From the NCBI GenBank assembly GCA_963734275.1, contig CAVTGO010000018.1, positions 355,337 to 419,336 of the forward strand: a stretch of 64,000 nt of DNA. Reading direction: 5' to 3'. Under the pieces are notes generated by a model that did no database searches, was not told the origin of the DNA, and was given only the letters and a program-made list of their open reading frames with translations. Shown in pieces: positions 45,307 through 52,893 of the stretch. The stretch comes from CAVTGO01 sp963734275 (GTDB taxonomy: Bacteria > Actinomycetota > UBA4738 > HRBIN12). Both the position numbers and the translations under genes were made by a program. Each line of letters starts with the position of its first letter. Within the stretch, counting starts at the first letter, position 1.

Positions 45307-45912
45307 TCACGATCCCTGTGGTTCGGGTGCCGGGGTCTCTGCTGGTGCCTCTGCCGGCTCCGGCTTCCCGCCCTTCTCCGGTTTCTCCGGCTTCTCCGGC
45401 TGCTTCTTCGTCGGCGCGATCACCATCACCATGTTGCGCCCGTCCTGCTTGGGCGATGCATCCACGACCGCGATGCCCTTCAGGTCCTCGACCAGGCGAT
45501 CCAAGATCTTGCGGCCGAGCTCCGTGTGGGCCATCTCGCGCCCTCGGAACATGATGGTCACCTTGACCCGCGCGCCCGCGTTCAGGAACCGGACGACGTG
45601 GCCCTTCTTCGTGGCGTAGTCGTGCGGGTCGATCTTCGGGCGGAACTTGATCTCCTTGACCTCGATCCTGGCCTGCTTCTTGCGGGCCTCCTTCTGGCGG
45701 ATGTCGCGCTCGTACTTGAACTTCCCGTAGTCCATGATCCTGGCGACGGGGGGGTTCGCCTGCGGCGCCACCTCCACCAGATCGAGATCAAGCTCCTGGG
45801 CCTGACGGAGCGCATCCTGGGTCGCAACGATCCCGATCTGCGATCCGTCCGCACCCACCAGGCGCACCTGCGCCGAGCGGATCCGGTCGTTTATGCGCGG
45901 ATCAGCCGAGAC
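45307..45912 (-). CDS. infC: Translation initiation factor IF-3, probable GTC start
   Basis: IF-3 controls initiator tRNA and start-codon fidelity. The family N-terminus PRINDRIRSAQVRLVGADG is in frame upstream of the first GTG (45867), so the protein starts earlier. Between the preceding in-frame TGA and this motif there is no ATG, GTG, TTG, CTG, ATC or ATT. A GTC codon at 45912 gives SADPRINDR right after the start, aligning with the actinobacterial form (M)SAEPRINDR, and lies nine bases after a near-perfect AGGAGG. The linker and C-terminal domain (YATKKGHVVRFLNAGARVKV, KQDGRNMVMVIAP) are complete, followed by a Pro/Glu/Lys-rich tail. Non-canonical infC starts are known to support autoregulation. 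Confidence 0.85.
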   Translation of the reverse strand, partial: VSADPRINDRIRSAQVRLVGADGSQIGIVATQDALRQAQELDLDLVEVAPQANPPVARIMDYGKFKYERDIRQKEARKKQARIEVKEIKFRPKIDPHDYATKKGHVVRFLNAGARVKVTIMFRGREMAHTELGRKILDRLVEDLKGIAVVDASPKQDGRNMVMVIAPTKKQPEKPEKPEKGGKPEPAEAPAETPAPEPQGS

Positions 45913-45937
45913 CCCGCATCACCTCCTACGATACGAA

Positions 45938-45958
45938 GGCACCGGGGTCGCCGGTGCC
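45938..45958 (-). promoter_or_regulatory. Leader hairpin ahead of infC
   Basis: GGCACCGG and CCGGTGCC form a perfect 8-base-pair stem with a five-base loop in the predicted infC 5' leader, about 10 bases upstream of the Shine-Dalgarno sequence. It could take part in autoregulation by IF-3 or L20; this is inference. Confidence 0.5.
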
Positions 45959-45988
45959 TGGACTGAACACGGTGAACCGAACCCGAGC

Positions 45989-46018
45989 AGTATAGGTGCA
46001 GGTCGGGGACGGTGTCGA
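45989..46018 (-). promoter_or_regulatory. Promoter of the infC-rpmI-rplT operon
   Basis: TCGACA (46018-46013) and TATACT (45994-45989) are 18 bases apart on minus; the -10 is a near-consensus box. Transcription would begin near 45982, giving about 70 bases of leader. Confidence 0.7.
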
Positions 46019-46042
46019 CGATGCGGCGGGCGCGCGGCGACG

Positions 46043-46246
46043 CTAGACGGGCTTGACGTTGGCGGCCTGCTTGCCCTTGGGGCCATCGACGACCTCGAAC
46101 TCCACCGCCTGGCCCTCCGTGAGGGACTTGTACCCCTCGCCGTCGATCGCGGAGAAGTGGACGAAGACGTCGTCGCCCTCCGCGCGTGAGATGAAGCCGA
46201 ACCCCTTCTCGTTGCTGAACCACTTGACCGTGCCCTGCTCTGCCAA
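46043..46246 (-). CDS. cspA: Cold-shock-domain protein
   Basis: A 67-residue CSD protein, GTVKWFSNEKGFGFISR (RNP1) and DVFVHFSAI (RNP2), binding single-stranded RNA/DNA as an RNA chaperone. The start is TTG at 46246, supported by AGGAGG six bases upstream and by the family N-terminus. It has its own promoter. Confidence 0.96.
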   Translation of the reverse strand: MAEQGTVKWFSNEKGFGFISRAEGDDVFVHFSAIDGEGYKSLTEGQAVEFEVVDGPKGKQAANVKPV

Positions 46247-46276
46247 CTCGGTCCTCCTGGTGCCGGAAGCGCGCGG

Positions 46277-46305
46277 AGCGTAGCACGGGCACGGACCGCG
46301 CTCAA
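46277..46305 (-). promoter_or_regulatory. Promoter of the cold-shock gene
   Basis: TTGAGC (46305-46300) and TACGCT (46282-46277) with a 17-base spacer on minus, followed by a leader of about 25 bases and AGGAGG. Confidence 0.65.
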
Positions 46306-46330
46306 AGGACGGGGCATCGTCCGCGGCGCC

Positions 46331-46681
46331 TCACCAGTCCGGTTCGAGCGGACGGCCGTAGTCGTCCTGCAGCCGGAGCGTGTCGTCCTCGGTCGTGTAG
46401 CCGTAGGCGATCTCCAGGACCCGGCCGCGAGCCGAGCCCGCGTTCGCGAGACGATGCGTGGTCTCGGCCGAGACCATGAACTCCTCCCCCGGGCTGGCCT
46501 CGACCGTCCGGTTGCCGATCTGCACCGTGAGACCCGGGTCCAGCACGACCCACATCTCGTCGCGCATCTGGTGGTAGTGGACACTGGTCTCCTGACCCGG
46601 CTCCACCGTGATCACCCGGACCGAGCTCGGCTGATTCAGCGCATAGGTCACGACCTTGCCCCAGGGCTTATCGACGATCAC
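46331..46681 (-). CDS. Cupin-domain protein (mannose-6-phosphate isomerase type II-like)
   Basis: A 116-residue single cupin: DKPWGKVVTYALNQPSSVRV at the start, then SVHYHQMRDEMWVVLDPG (metal-binding HxH..E pattern) and GEEFMVSAETTHRLAN (the second His). It resembles the C-terminal cupin of mannose-6-phosphate isomerase/GDP-mannose pyrophosphorylase proteins. The GTG at 46681 is three bases after the ribH stop, so it may be cotranscribed with the rib operon. Confidence 0.83.
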   Translation of the reverse strand: MIVDKPWGKVVTYALNQPSSVRVITVEPGQETSVHYHQMRDEMWVVLDPGLTVQIGNRTVEASPGEEFMVSAETTHRLANAGSARGRVLEIAYGYTTEDDTLRLQDDYGRPLEPDW

Positions 46682-46684
46682 GCG

Positions 46685-47158
46685 TCATCCCTCCTTCGGC
46701 AGCTGCTCCAGGAGCGAAGCCGTCTCCATCGCCGCCATCGCGGCGTCCCATCCCTTGTTCCCGTGCTTGCCCCCGGCGCGGTCCATGGCCTGCTCGAACG
46801 TATCCGTCGTGAGGACGCCGAAGATCACCGGGACCCCGGTTGCCTCGGCCGCCTCGCGGATCCCCGTCGCGGCCTGCCCCGCCACGTGATCGAAGTGCGG
46901 CGTGTCACCGCGGATCACGGCGCCGAGGCAGATCACGGCGTCGTAGGTCCCCGACGCCGCGAGGCGCCGCGCGATGAGCGGGAGCTCGAACGCGCCCGGC
47001 AGCCAGGCGACGTCCACATCGTCCGGGTCGACGCCGTGACTGCGCAGGCAGTCGAGCGCGCCCTGCAGGAGCTTGCCCGTCACGACCTCGTTGAACCGCG
47101 CCGTGGCGACGGCGAATCGTCGTCCGCGCGCCAGGTGATCGCCGGTGAACTCGGTCAC
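46685..47158 (-). CDS. ribH: 6,7-dimethyl-8-ribityllumazine synthase
   Basis: Condenses the ribityl-pyrimidinedione with dihydroxybutanone phosphate. The predicted 157 residues have FAVATARFNEVVTGKLLQGA, AWLPGAFELPLIARRLAASG, CLGAVIRGDTPHFDHVAGQA and IFGVLTTDTFEQAMDRAGG. The GTG overlaps the ribBA stop as GTGA. It is the penultimate gene of the FMN-riboswitch operon. Confidence 0.95.
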   Translation of the reverse strand: MTEFTGDHLARGRRFAVATARFNEVVTGKLLQGALDCLRSHGVDPDDVDVAWLPGAFELPLIARRLAASGTYDAVICLGAVIRGDTPHFDHVAGQAATGIREAAEATGVPVIFGVLTTDTFEQAMDRAGGKHGNKGWDAAMAAMETASLLEQLPKEG

Positions 47159-48414
47159 GGTACCTCGCCGGCCTGGGGCTCGAGGTTGTCGAGCAGGTGC
47201 CCGAGTTTCTCCCGCTTGGTGCGCAGGTAGCCGATGTTCTCGGCGTTGGGGTGCGTCTCCAGGGGAACCCGCTCCGAGATGGAGAGGCCGTACCCCTCCA
47301 GGCCGGCCCGCTTGGCCGGGTTGTTCGTCAGGAGACGCATCGAGCGGACACCGAGGTCGACCAGGATCTGCGCCCCGATCCCATAGTCGCGCGGGTCGGC
47401 GGGGAACCCGAGCTCCACGTTGGCCTCTACCGTGTCGCGTCCCTGCTCCTGGAGCTGGTACGCCTTCAGCTTGTGGGTCAGCCCGATCGAGCGGCCCTCG
47501 TGCCCGCGGATGTACAGGACGACGCCGCGGCCCTCCTTGCCCACCTGCTCGACCGCGCTCCGGAGCTGGTCGCCGCAATCGCACCGCAGCGACCCGAAGA
47601 CGTCGCCCGTCAGGCACTCGGAGTGCACCCGCACGAGGATCCGTTCCCCGTCCCCCACCTCGCCGAGCACGAACGCCACGTGCACGTTGCCGTCGACCAA
47701 CGACTCGTACGTGAAGGCGGTGAACTCGCCGTGGTCCGTGGGGATCTGGGCTTCGGCCGTGCGCCTGACCAGGTGCTCGCTTCGGCGCCGGTACTCGATC
47801 AGGTCGGCGATCGAGATCAACTTGAGTCCGTGCTCCTCGGCAACGCGCACGAGCTCTGGCGTGCGGGCCATCGAGCCGTCCGGGTGCAGGACCTCGCACA
47901 ACACACCCGCCGGATACAGTCCGGCGAGGCGCGCGAGGTCCACCGTCGCCTCGGTGTGGCCGGCGCGCTTGAGGACGCCGCCCTCCTGCGCCATCAGGGG
48001 GAAGACGTGCCCCGGCATGCGGATGTCGTCCGCCCGCAGCTCCGGGTCGGTGACCGCGCGCACCGTCGCGGCGCGGTCGAACGCGCTCGTGCCGGTCGTC
48101 GTCCGCCCCTGGATGTCGATCGAGACCGCGAACGCCGTCCCATGGCTCTCGTTGTTCTTCGACACCATGAGCGGGATCCGCAGCTCATCCAGGCGTTGCT
48201 GCGTCAGTGGCATGCACACGATGCCGCGGCCGTGCGTGACCATGAAGTTCAGGGCCTCGGGCGTGGCCATCTCGGCGGCCATGATGAAGTCGCCCTCGTT
48301 CTCCCGATCGGCGTCGTCGACGACGATCACCATCTTGCCCGCCCGGATGTCTGCGATCGCCTCGTCGATCGGCGCGAACCTCGCACGCCCCTCGTCGTCC
48401 CGCGTCCCGCTCAT
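47155..48414 (-). CDS. ribBA: Bifunctional DHBP synthase/GTP cyclohydrolase II
   Basis: The N-terminal half (residues 1-205) is 3,4-dihydroxy-2-butanone-4-phosphate synthase, with VIVVDDADRENEGDFIMAAE and HGRGIVCMPL. The C-terminal half is GTP cyclohydrolase II, with the zinc Cys cluster in HSECLTGDVFGSLRCDCGDQ, then GVVLYIRGHEGRSIGLTHKL and LLTNNPAKRAGLEGYGL. At 419 residues both domains are complete. ATGA overlap with ribE. Confidence 0.96.
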   Translation of the reverse strand: MSGTRDDEGRARFAPIDEAIADIRAGKMVIVVDDADRENEGDFIMAAEMATPEALNFMVTHGRGIVCMPLTQQRLDELRIPLMVSKNNESHGTAFAVSIDIQGRTTTGTSAFDRAATVRAVTDPELRADDIRMPGHVFPLMAQEGGVLKRAGHTEATVDLARLAGLYPAGVLCEVLHPDGSMARTPELVRVAEEHGLKLISIADLIEYRRRSEHLVRRTAEAQIPTDHGEFTAFTYESLVDGNVHVAFVLGEVGDGERILVRVHSECLTGDVFGSLRCDCGDQLRSAVEQVGKEGRGVVLYIRGHEGRSIGLTHKLKAYQLQEQGRDTVEANVELGFPADPRDYGIGAQILVDLGVRSMRLLTNNPAKRAGLEGYGLSISERVPLETHPNAENIGYLRTKREKLGHLLDNLEPQAGEVP

Positions 48415-48998
48415 GCCTCGCTCCCCTCGATCAGCGCCGCGACGTACTTCGCGATCACGTCCACCTCCAGGTTCACCGGGTCCCCCACCCTGGCCACCCC
48501 GAGGGTCGTCACGTCCAACGTGTGCGGGATCACGGCGACGGAGAACCCGTCCCCGTCCCGCTGGGCCACCGTGAGGCTCACACCGTCCACGCAGACGGAC
48601 CCCTTCTCCACCACGAACCGCCCAAGCCCGTCCGGCGTCCGGACGCGAAGCGTCGCGCCGCCGTCCTCGGTCCGGTCCAGACTCGCTACCTCCCCGACCC
48701 CGTCCACGTGACCCTGCACGAGGTGCCCGCCGAGGCGAGACCGGAGGGTGAGCGGGCGCTCGAGGTTGACGGGGTCGCCGGGCGACAGACGCGCGAAGCT
48801 CGTCCGGCTCGCGGTCTCCCCGGACAGGTCGAACGCCAGGTGCTCCTCGGAGCGCTCGACGACGGTGAGGCAGACACCGTTCACCGCGATGGAGGCGCCG
48901 ATCTCCGCGTCGGCGCCGACGACACGGCAGCCCACCACCAGCCGCGCCGGCCCGATCTGGCGCACGTCCCCGCGCTCCTCAACGATCCCGGTGAACAT
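48411..48998 (-). CDS. ribE: Riboflavin synthase, alpha subunit
   Basis: Dismutates two lumazines to riboflavin. The 195 residues hold two lumazine-binding barrels: MFTGIVEERGDVRQI, VNGVCLTVVERSE and HLVQGHVDGVGEV, then VSLTVAQRDGDGFSVAVIPH. It overlaps ribD by 20 bases and ribBA by 4. Confidence 0.96.
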   Translation of the reverse strand: MFTGIVEERGDVRQIGPARLVVGCRVVGADAEIGASIAVNGVCLTVVERSEEHLAFDLSGETASRTSFARLSPGDPVNLERPLTLRSRLGGHLVQGHVDGVGEVASLDRTEDGGATLRVRTPDGLGRFVVEKGSVCVDGVSLTVAQRDGDGFSVAVIPHTLDVTTLGVARVGDPVNLEVDVIAKYVAALIEGSEA

Positions 48999-50079
48999 CG
49001 GCCTCCACCCGAAGGTCCTCCCCCACCCGGTCGAACGACCGGACGGTCAGCCGGAGCGCGCTCGCGATCGGCGCGAACCCCCGTCCGCCGAGCACGGTCG
49101 GCGCGTCCTGTCCGCCGACGAGCAGCGGCGCCAGGTACACGACGACCTTGTCGACGAGCCCATCCTCGACCGCCGACCACGCGAGGGTCGGACCGCCCTC
49201 GAGCAGCACGCCCTGCACGTCTCGCTTGCCGAGCTCGGCCAGGACCGGCGGCAGCGGTACGCGCCCGCCCTCGGACCCGTACACGGCGACCTCGGCGCCG
49301 GCCGCACGCCACGCCTCCCGGCGCTCGCGGGGAGCGAGCTCGGTCGTGGCCACGAGCGTCGGCGCGGCGCCGTCGAACAGGTCACCGGCCGCGGGCACCC
49401 GCCCGTGCGCATCCACGAGGATCCGGAGCGGCGGGCGGCCGGCGTAGCCGGGGTCGCGGACGGTGAGCGAGGGATCATCGGCGAGCGCGGTTCCCGCGCC
49501 GATCACGATCGCGTCCGCCCACGCGCGGAGGCGGTGGACGTCCGCGCGCGCGGCCTCGCCCGTGATCCAGCGGCTCGACCCGTCCCGCGCGGCGACCTTG
49601 CCGTCCAGCGAAGCGGCCATCTTCCACGTGACGAAGGGCAGGCCGGTGCGGACGTGCTTGGCGAACGCCTCGTTCTGGCGGGCGGCCTCGGCGGCCAGCA
49701 CGCCCTCCACGACCTCGAGGCCGCTCGCCGCGAGCGCGGCGAGCCCGCGGCCGTCGACGATGGGGTTCGGGTCGCGCACCGCCGCGACGGTGCGGGCGAT
49801 GCCGGCGCGCGCGATGGCGCCCGTACAGGGTGGTGTGCGCCCGTAGTGGTCGCACGGCTCGAGCGTCGTGAACAGGGTCGCCCCTCGGGCGCGCTCGCCG
49901 GCCTGGTTCAGGGCGACGACCTCGGCGTGCGGGAGCCCCGGTCCCTCGTGCCACCCCTCCCCGAGGACGCGGCCGTCGGGGTCCACGACCATGGCGCCCG
50001 CCATCGGGTTCGGGGACACGAGCCCCCGGCCCCGCTCGGCGAGCGCAAGGGCTCGCTCCATGTACGCCTCGTCGGACAT
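48979..50079 (-). CDS. ribD: Bifunctional pyrimidine deaminase/reductase RibD
   Basis: The N-terminal deaminase (residues 1-145) has the zinc motif LPHAEVVALNQAG and TTLEPCDHYGRTPPCTGAI; the C-terminal reductase has FVTWKMAASLDGKVAARDGS, WADAIVIGAGTALADDPSL and VLLEGGPTLAWSAVEDGLVD. I chose ATG 50079, six bases after GGAG; an ATG two codons upstream is possible, but the long frame further upstream runs into the riboswitch. First gene of the riboflavin operon. Confidence 0.94.
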   Translation of the reverse strand: MSDEAYMERALALAERGRGLVSPNPMAGAMVVDPDGRVLGEGWHEGPGLPHAEVVALNQAGERARGATLFTTLEPCDHYGRTPPCTGAIARAGIARTVAAVRDPNPIVDGRGLAALAASGLEVVEGVLAAEAARQNEAFAKHVRTGLPFVTWKMAASLDGKVAARDGSSRWITGEAARADVHRLRAWADAIVIGAGTALADDPSLTVRDPGYAGRPPLRILVDAHGRVPAAGDLFDGAAPTLVATTELAPRERREAWRAAGAEVAVYGSEGGRVPLPPVLAELGKRDVQGVLLEGGPTLAWSAVEDGLVDKVVVYLAPLLVGGQDAPTVLGGRGFAPIASALRLTVRSFDRVGEDLRVEADVHRDR

Positions 50080-50124
50080 GCGCATCTCCGATCCCGAGGC
50101 GTGTGCAGGGGGGAAGTGGCAGGA

Positions 50125-50147
50125 GCCGACGGGCATCGCCCGCCGAC
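50125..50147 (-). promoter_or_regulatory. Expression-platform hairpin of the FMN riboswitch
   Basis: A 10-base-pair stem (two G-U pairs) with a three-base loop lies just after the aptamer and about 45 bases upstream of ribD. It could act in termination or ribosome-site masking; there is no clean U-tract. Confidence 0.5.
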
Positions 50148-50155
50148 CTCCGCCC

Positions 50156-50276
50156 GTTTCCTCCCATCCCGACTCTCACGGTCGGTCCCGGAATCGCGCC
50201 GGGTCCACCCCCGAGTGGCTCCCGAGGGGTCGCGGACTGTCACCGCCGGTGGGGATTTGCACCCCGCCCCGGAAAC
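50156..50276 (-). ncRNA. FMN riboswitch (RFN element)
   Basis: Read on minus, the aptamer has the conserved RFN blocks GGGGTGCAAATCCCCACCGG, CGGTGACAGTCCGCGACCC, GGTGGACCCGG and GTGAGAGTCGGGATGGGAGG. P1 is closed by GTTTCC (50276-50271) and GGAAAC (50161-50156). FMN binding usually represses riboflavin synthesis. It sits directly upstream of ribD-ribE-ribBA-ribH. Confidence 0.95.
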
Positions 50277-50294
50277 AGGCTCTGTTCGGCCACC

Positions 50295-50300
50295 AGTATA
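50295..50300 (-). promoter_or_regulatory. -10 box of the rib operon
   Basis: TATACT on minus, about 20 bases upstream of the aptamer. The -35 region is weak. Confidence 0.6.
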
Positions 50301-50362
50301 GGGCGGTGCGCCCCTGGGCGGCCGGCGAACCGGTGCGGACGGTCGAGGGCGCTCGAGTGCTG

Positions 50363-51301
50363 CTAGATACCCTCGAGCTGCCGTCGGTCCACCGCGTAGG
50401 ACGAATTCGGCTCGCGCTTGGCGAACTGCTTCATCTCGGTGGCCACGGCCACGGCCTCGCCGTAGTGGGCGAACTTGCGCACCTCGGTGGTAGCGATACC
50501 GACGGAGACGCCCGCGAGGGGAAGCTTCTGCAGGACGCCCTTGCGGTCCTCGACCTCGACGAAGCCGCGCTCGACGTCCTCGACTTCATAGAACTCGTGG
50601 ATCTGGCCGTCGAACGCCTCGACGATGCGCTTCGACGTGTCCTCGGCCGCCTCGGGCGGGACGACGGCGACGAAATCGTCGCCGCCGACGTGGCCCACGA
50701 AGCCGTCTGACCCCGCGAACTCCACCACGGCGTCTTGGATGATCCGCGCCGTTGCCTGGATCAGGCGGTCGCCGCGGACGAACCCCTTCTGGTCGTTGTA
50801 GGCCTTGAAGTTGTCAAGATCCGCGTAAAGCACGGCGAACGGGCGGTCTTCGCGGACGTTGCGCTCGATCTCCTCCTGGATGCGGATGTTGCCCGGGAGC
50901 CCGGTGAGCGGCGAGAGGTTACGCATCTCCTTGGCCCGCCGAAGGGTGCCCTTCACCCGGGCCAGGAGCTCGATCGGGTCGAAGGGTTTGATGATGTAGT
51001 CGTCGGCGCCGGCGGTGAGCCCGAGGACCTTGTCGGTCGACAGCGCCTTGGCGGTCAGCATGATGATCGACGTGTTCGCCGTCTGCGGGTTCCGGCGGAG
51101 ACGCTGGGCGACCTCGAACCCGTCGATGCGCGGCATCATGACGTCGAGCAGGACCAGGTCCGGACGCAACGTCCCCGCCTTGTCGAGCGCCTGTTCGCCG
51201 TCGGACGCGACGCTGACATCGTAGCCGGCACTGCGGAGGTTGACCTCGACGAACCGCGCGATGTCCGGGTCGTCGTCGACGACGAGGATCGTCTCAGGCA
51301 T
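50363..51301 (-). CDS. Response regulator with GGDEF (diguanylate cyclase) output
   Basis: A 312-residue PleD-like protein. The REC domain (1-120) has the acidic pair VVDDDPD, phospho-acceptor Asp in LVLLDVMMP, Thr in IIMLTAKA and Lys in DYIIKPFDP. The GGDEF domain (135-300) begins NLSPLTGLPGNIRIQEEI and has the active-site variant GGDDF in VGHVGGDDFVAVV; Asp substitution at this position is compatible with activity in the family. No RxxD inhibitory site precedes it. It probably makes cyclic di-GMP under an unlinked kinase. The ATG shares a base with the stop of the small upstream ORF. Confidence 0.9.
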   Translation of the reverse strand: MPETILVVDDDPDIARFVEVNLRSAGYDVSVASDGEQALDKAGTLRPDLVLLDVMMPRIDGFEVAQRLRRNPQTANTSIIMLTAKALSTDKVLGLTAGADDYIIKPFDPIELLARVKGTLRRAKEMRNLSPLTGLPGNIRIQEEIERNVREDRPFAVLYADLDNFKAYNDQKGFVRGDRLIQATARIIQDAVVEFAGSDGFVGHVGGDDFVAVVPPEAAEDTSKRIVEAFDGQIHEFYEVEDVERGFVEVEDRKGVLQKLPLAGVSVGIATTEVRKFAHYGEAVAVATEMKQFAKREPNSSYAVDRRQLEGI

Positions 51302-51498
51302 CAGACCCCCTCGGCGACGTGCGGGCCAGGGCCGATGCGCGGCCAGGCCGGCACCGCCGGCCGGGTCGAGCGCGGCGGGACGAGGCGAACATTCATGGTG
51401 TCGATACGGATGAGGTCGGCACGCGCCGCCGCCGCCTTTACCCCCTCGGCCGGACGGGGGAGGTCGGAGGTCGGTATCGAGGCCGTTCGCGTGCCCAC
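51301..51498 (-). CDS. Small leaderless ORF coupled to the GGDEF regulator
   Basis: A 65-codon frame from GTG 51498 to TGA 51301, sharing one base with the GGDEF ATG (TGATG). TAGGAT (51511-51506), which overlaps the rsmB stop codon, ends seven bases before the GTG: the same leaderless geometry as at tyrS and argF. The product has RTASIPTSDLPRPAEGVKAA and a Pro-rich C-terminus; no domain or membrane segment is recognised. It fills an otherwise empty 200-base gap. Confidence 0.5.
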   Translation of the reverse strand: MGTRTASIPTSDLPRPAEGVKAAAARADLIRIDTMNVRLVPPRSTRPAVPAWPRIGPGPHVAEGV

Positions 51499-51508
51499 GG
51501 CGAAAATC

Positions 51509-52893
51509 CTAGACGCCTGCGGGGTCCTTCCGACGGAAGCCCGCCACGAACATCGCGTCGCAGCCGTGACGGTGGGGCCACAGGCGGATCCGCTCGGCGA
51601 GCCCGTCCGGGCCCGGTAGCGCCAGCGGCTCGAGCTCGGGTCTGCGGCGCAGCAGGGCGTCGCACGCGGCGTCCGTCTCGGCCCGCGGGAAGGTGCACAC
51701 GCTGTAGACGAGGCGTCCCCCGGGTGACAGCAGCTCCGCCACGGCCGAGGTGATCCCGACCTGGAGGCGGGCGAGTCCGGAGAGCTCGTCGCGCCGGGGG
51801 CGCCACAGGAGCTCGGGACGCCGGCGTGCGGAGCCGATCCCCGAGCACGGGGCGTCCACGAGGATCCGGTCGAAGGGACCACCCACCGCGGGCCTCCGGC
51901 CATCCTGCACCAGCACGAACGCGCCGACCCCGAGACGGGACGCCGCCTGGCGCACGAGACCCACCCGCGCGAGGGCGACGTCGCCCGCCACGATGGCGCC
52001 GCCCGGCTCGACGAGACAGGCGGCGTGGGCCGTCTTGCCGCCCGGCCCCGCGCAGGCGTCGAGGACGCGCTCCCCCGGCCGCGGGTCCAGCACCCGCACC
52101 ACGAACGACGAGGCCTGGTCCTGGACGGCGAAGCGGCCGGCGGCGAACCCGGGCAGGGCGGTGGGCGCGCCCGCCTCCAAGCAGTAACGAGTCGGGATGG
52201 ATGCGGCCGCGCTGGGTGGCCACCCCCGCCTCCGCGAGTTCCCCATCGAGGTCCTCGACGCTTGTCCGGCAGGTGTTCGCGCGCAACGTGGTGGGCGCGC
52301 GTTCGGCCAGTGCGGCCGCCGCCGGCTCGGTCTCCTCGTCTCCGATGACCCGGCGGAGCTCGCGGACCGCCCACGCGGACAGGCCGGTCCGGATCGAGAC
52401 CGACGCGTCGTCATCTCCCTCGGGCCATGCCGGCGGTTCGGCGGCCAGGCGCCGCAGGATCGCGTTCACGAAACCGCGATGCCGAGGCTCCGCCAGCGCG
52501 ACCGTCTCGGAGACGGCGGCGTGCGGTGGGATCCGCGAGAACAGCAGCTGGTACGCCCCGACGCGCAGGAGTGCGCGCGCCGTCTTCGGCGCCGTGTCGA
52601 GCGGGACGTTCGAGGAACGGCGCGAGCGCGTGGTCGAGGGCGATCATGCGCCGCAGCGTCCCGTACGCGAGCTCGGTCGCGAGGGAAACGTCGCGCGGCG
52701 AGAGCTCCGCTCGCTCGAGCGTCCGCGCCAGCGTGAGGTTCGAGTACGCGCCTTCGTCGCTGACCCGCCTGACGATGTCGACCGCCACCGAGCGCGCCGT
52801 CGGCCGGCGGTCGCTCCGCGTCGCGGCTGGCCGATGCGGATCGCTCCGCGGTGTGGACGGACGCGGCCCGCGGCTCCGTCGGCCCCGACTCAC
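51509..52893 (-). pseudogene. rsmB: 16S rRNA m5C967 methyltransferase RsmB, two apparent frameshifts
   Basis: The gene is recognisable across three frames. The N-terminal NusB-like part (SVAVDIVRRVSDEGAYSNLT, from GTG 52893) continues to APFLE, then the frame changes near 52612 to give LDTAPKTARALLRVGAYQLL and VNAILRRLAAEPP. It changes again near 52180 to the methyltransferase core: VLDACAGPGGKTAHAA (SAM site), VDAPCSGIGSARRRPELLW (catalytic Cys) and VYSVCTFPRAETDA (second Cys). All domains are present, so two single-base errors may be the cause; otherwise it is inactivated. GTGA overlap with fmt. Confidence 0.85.
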
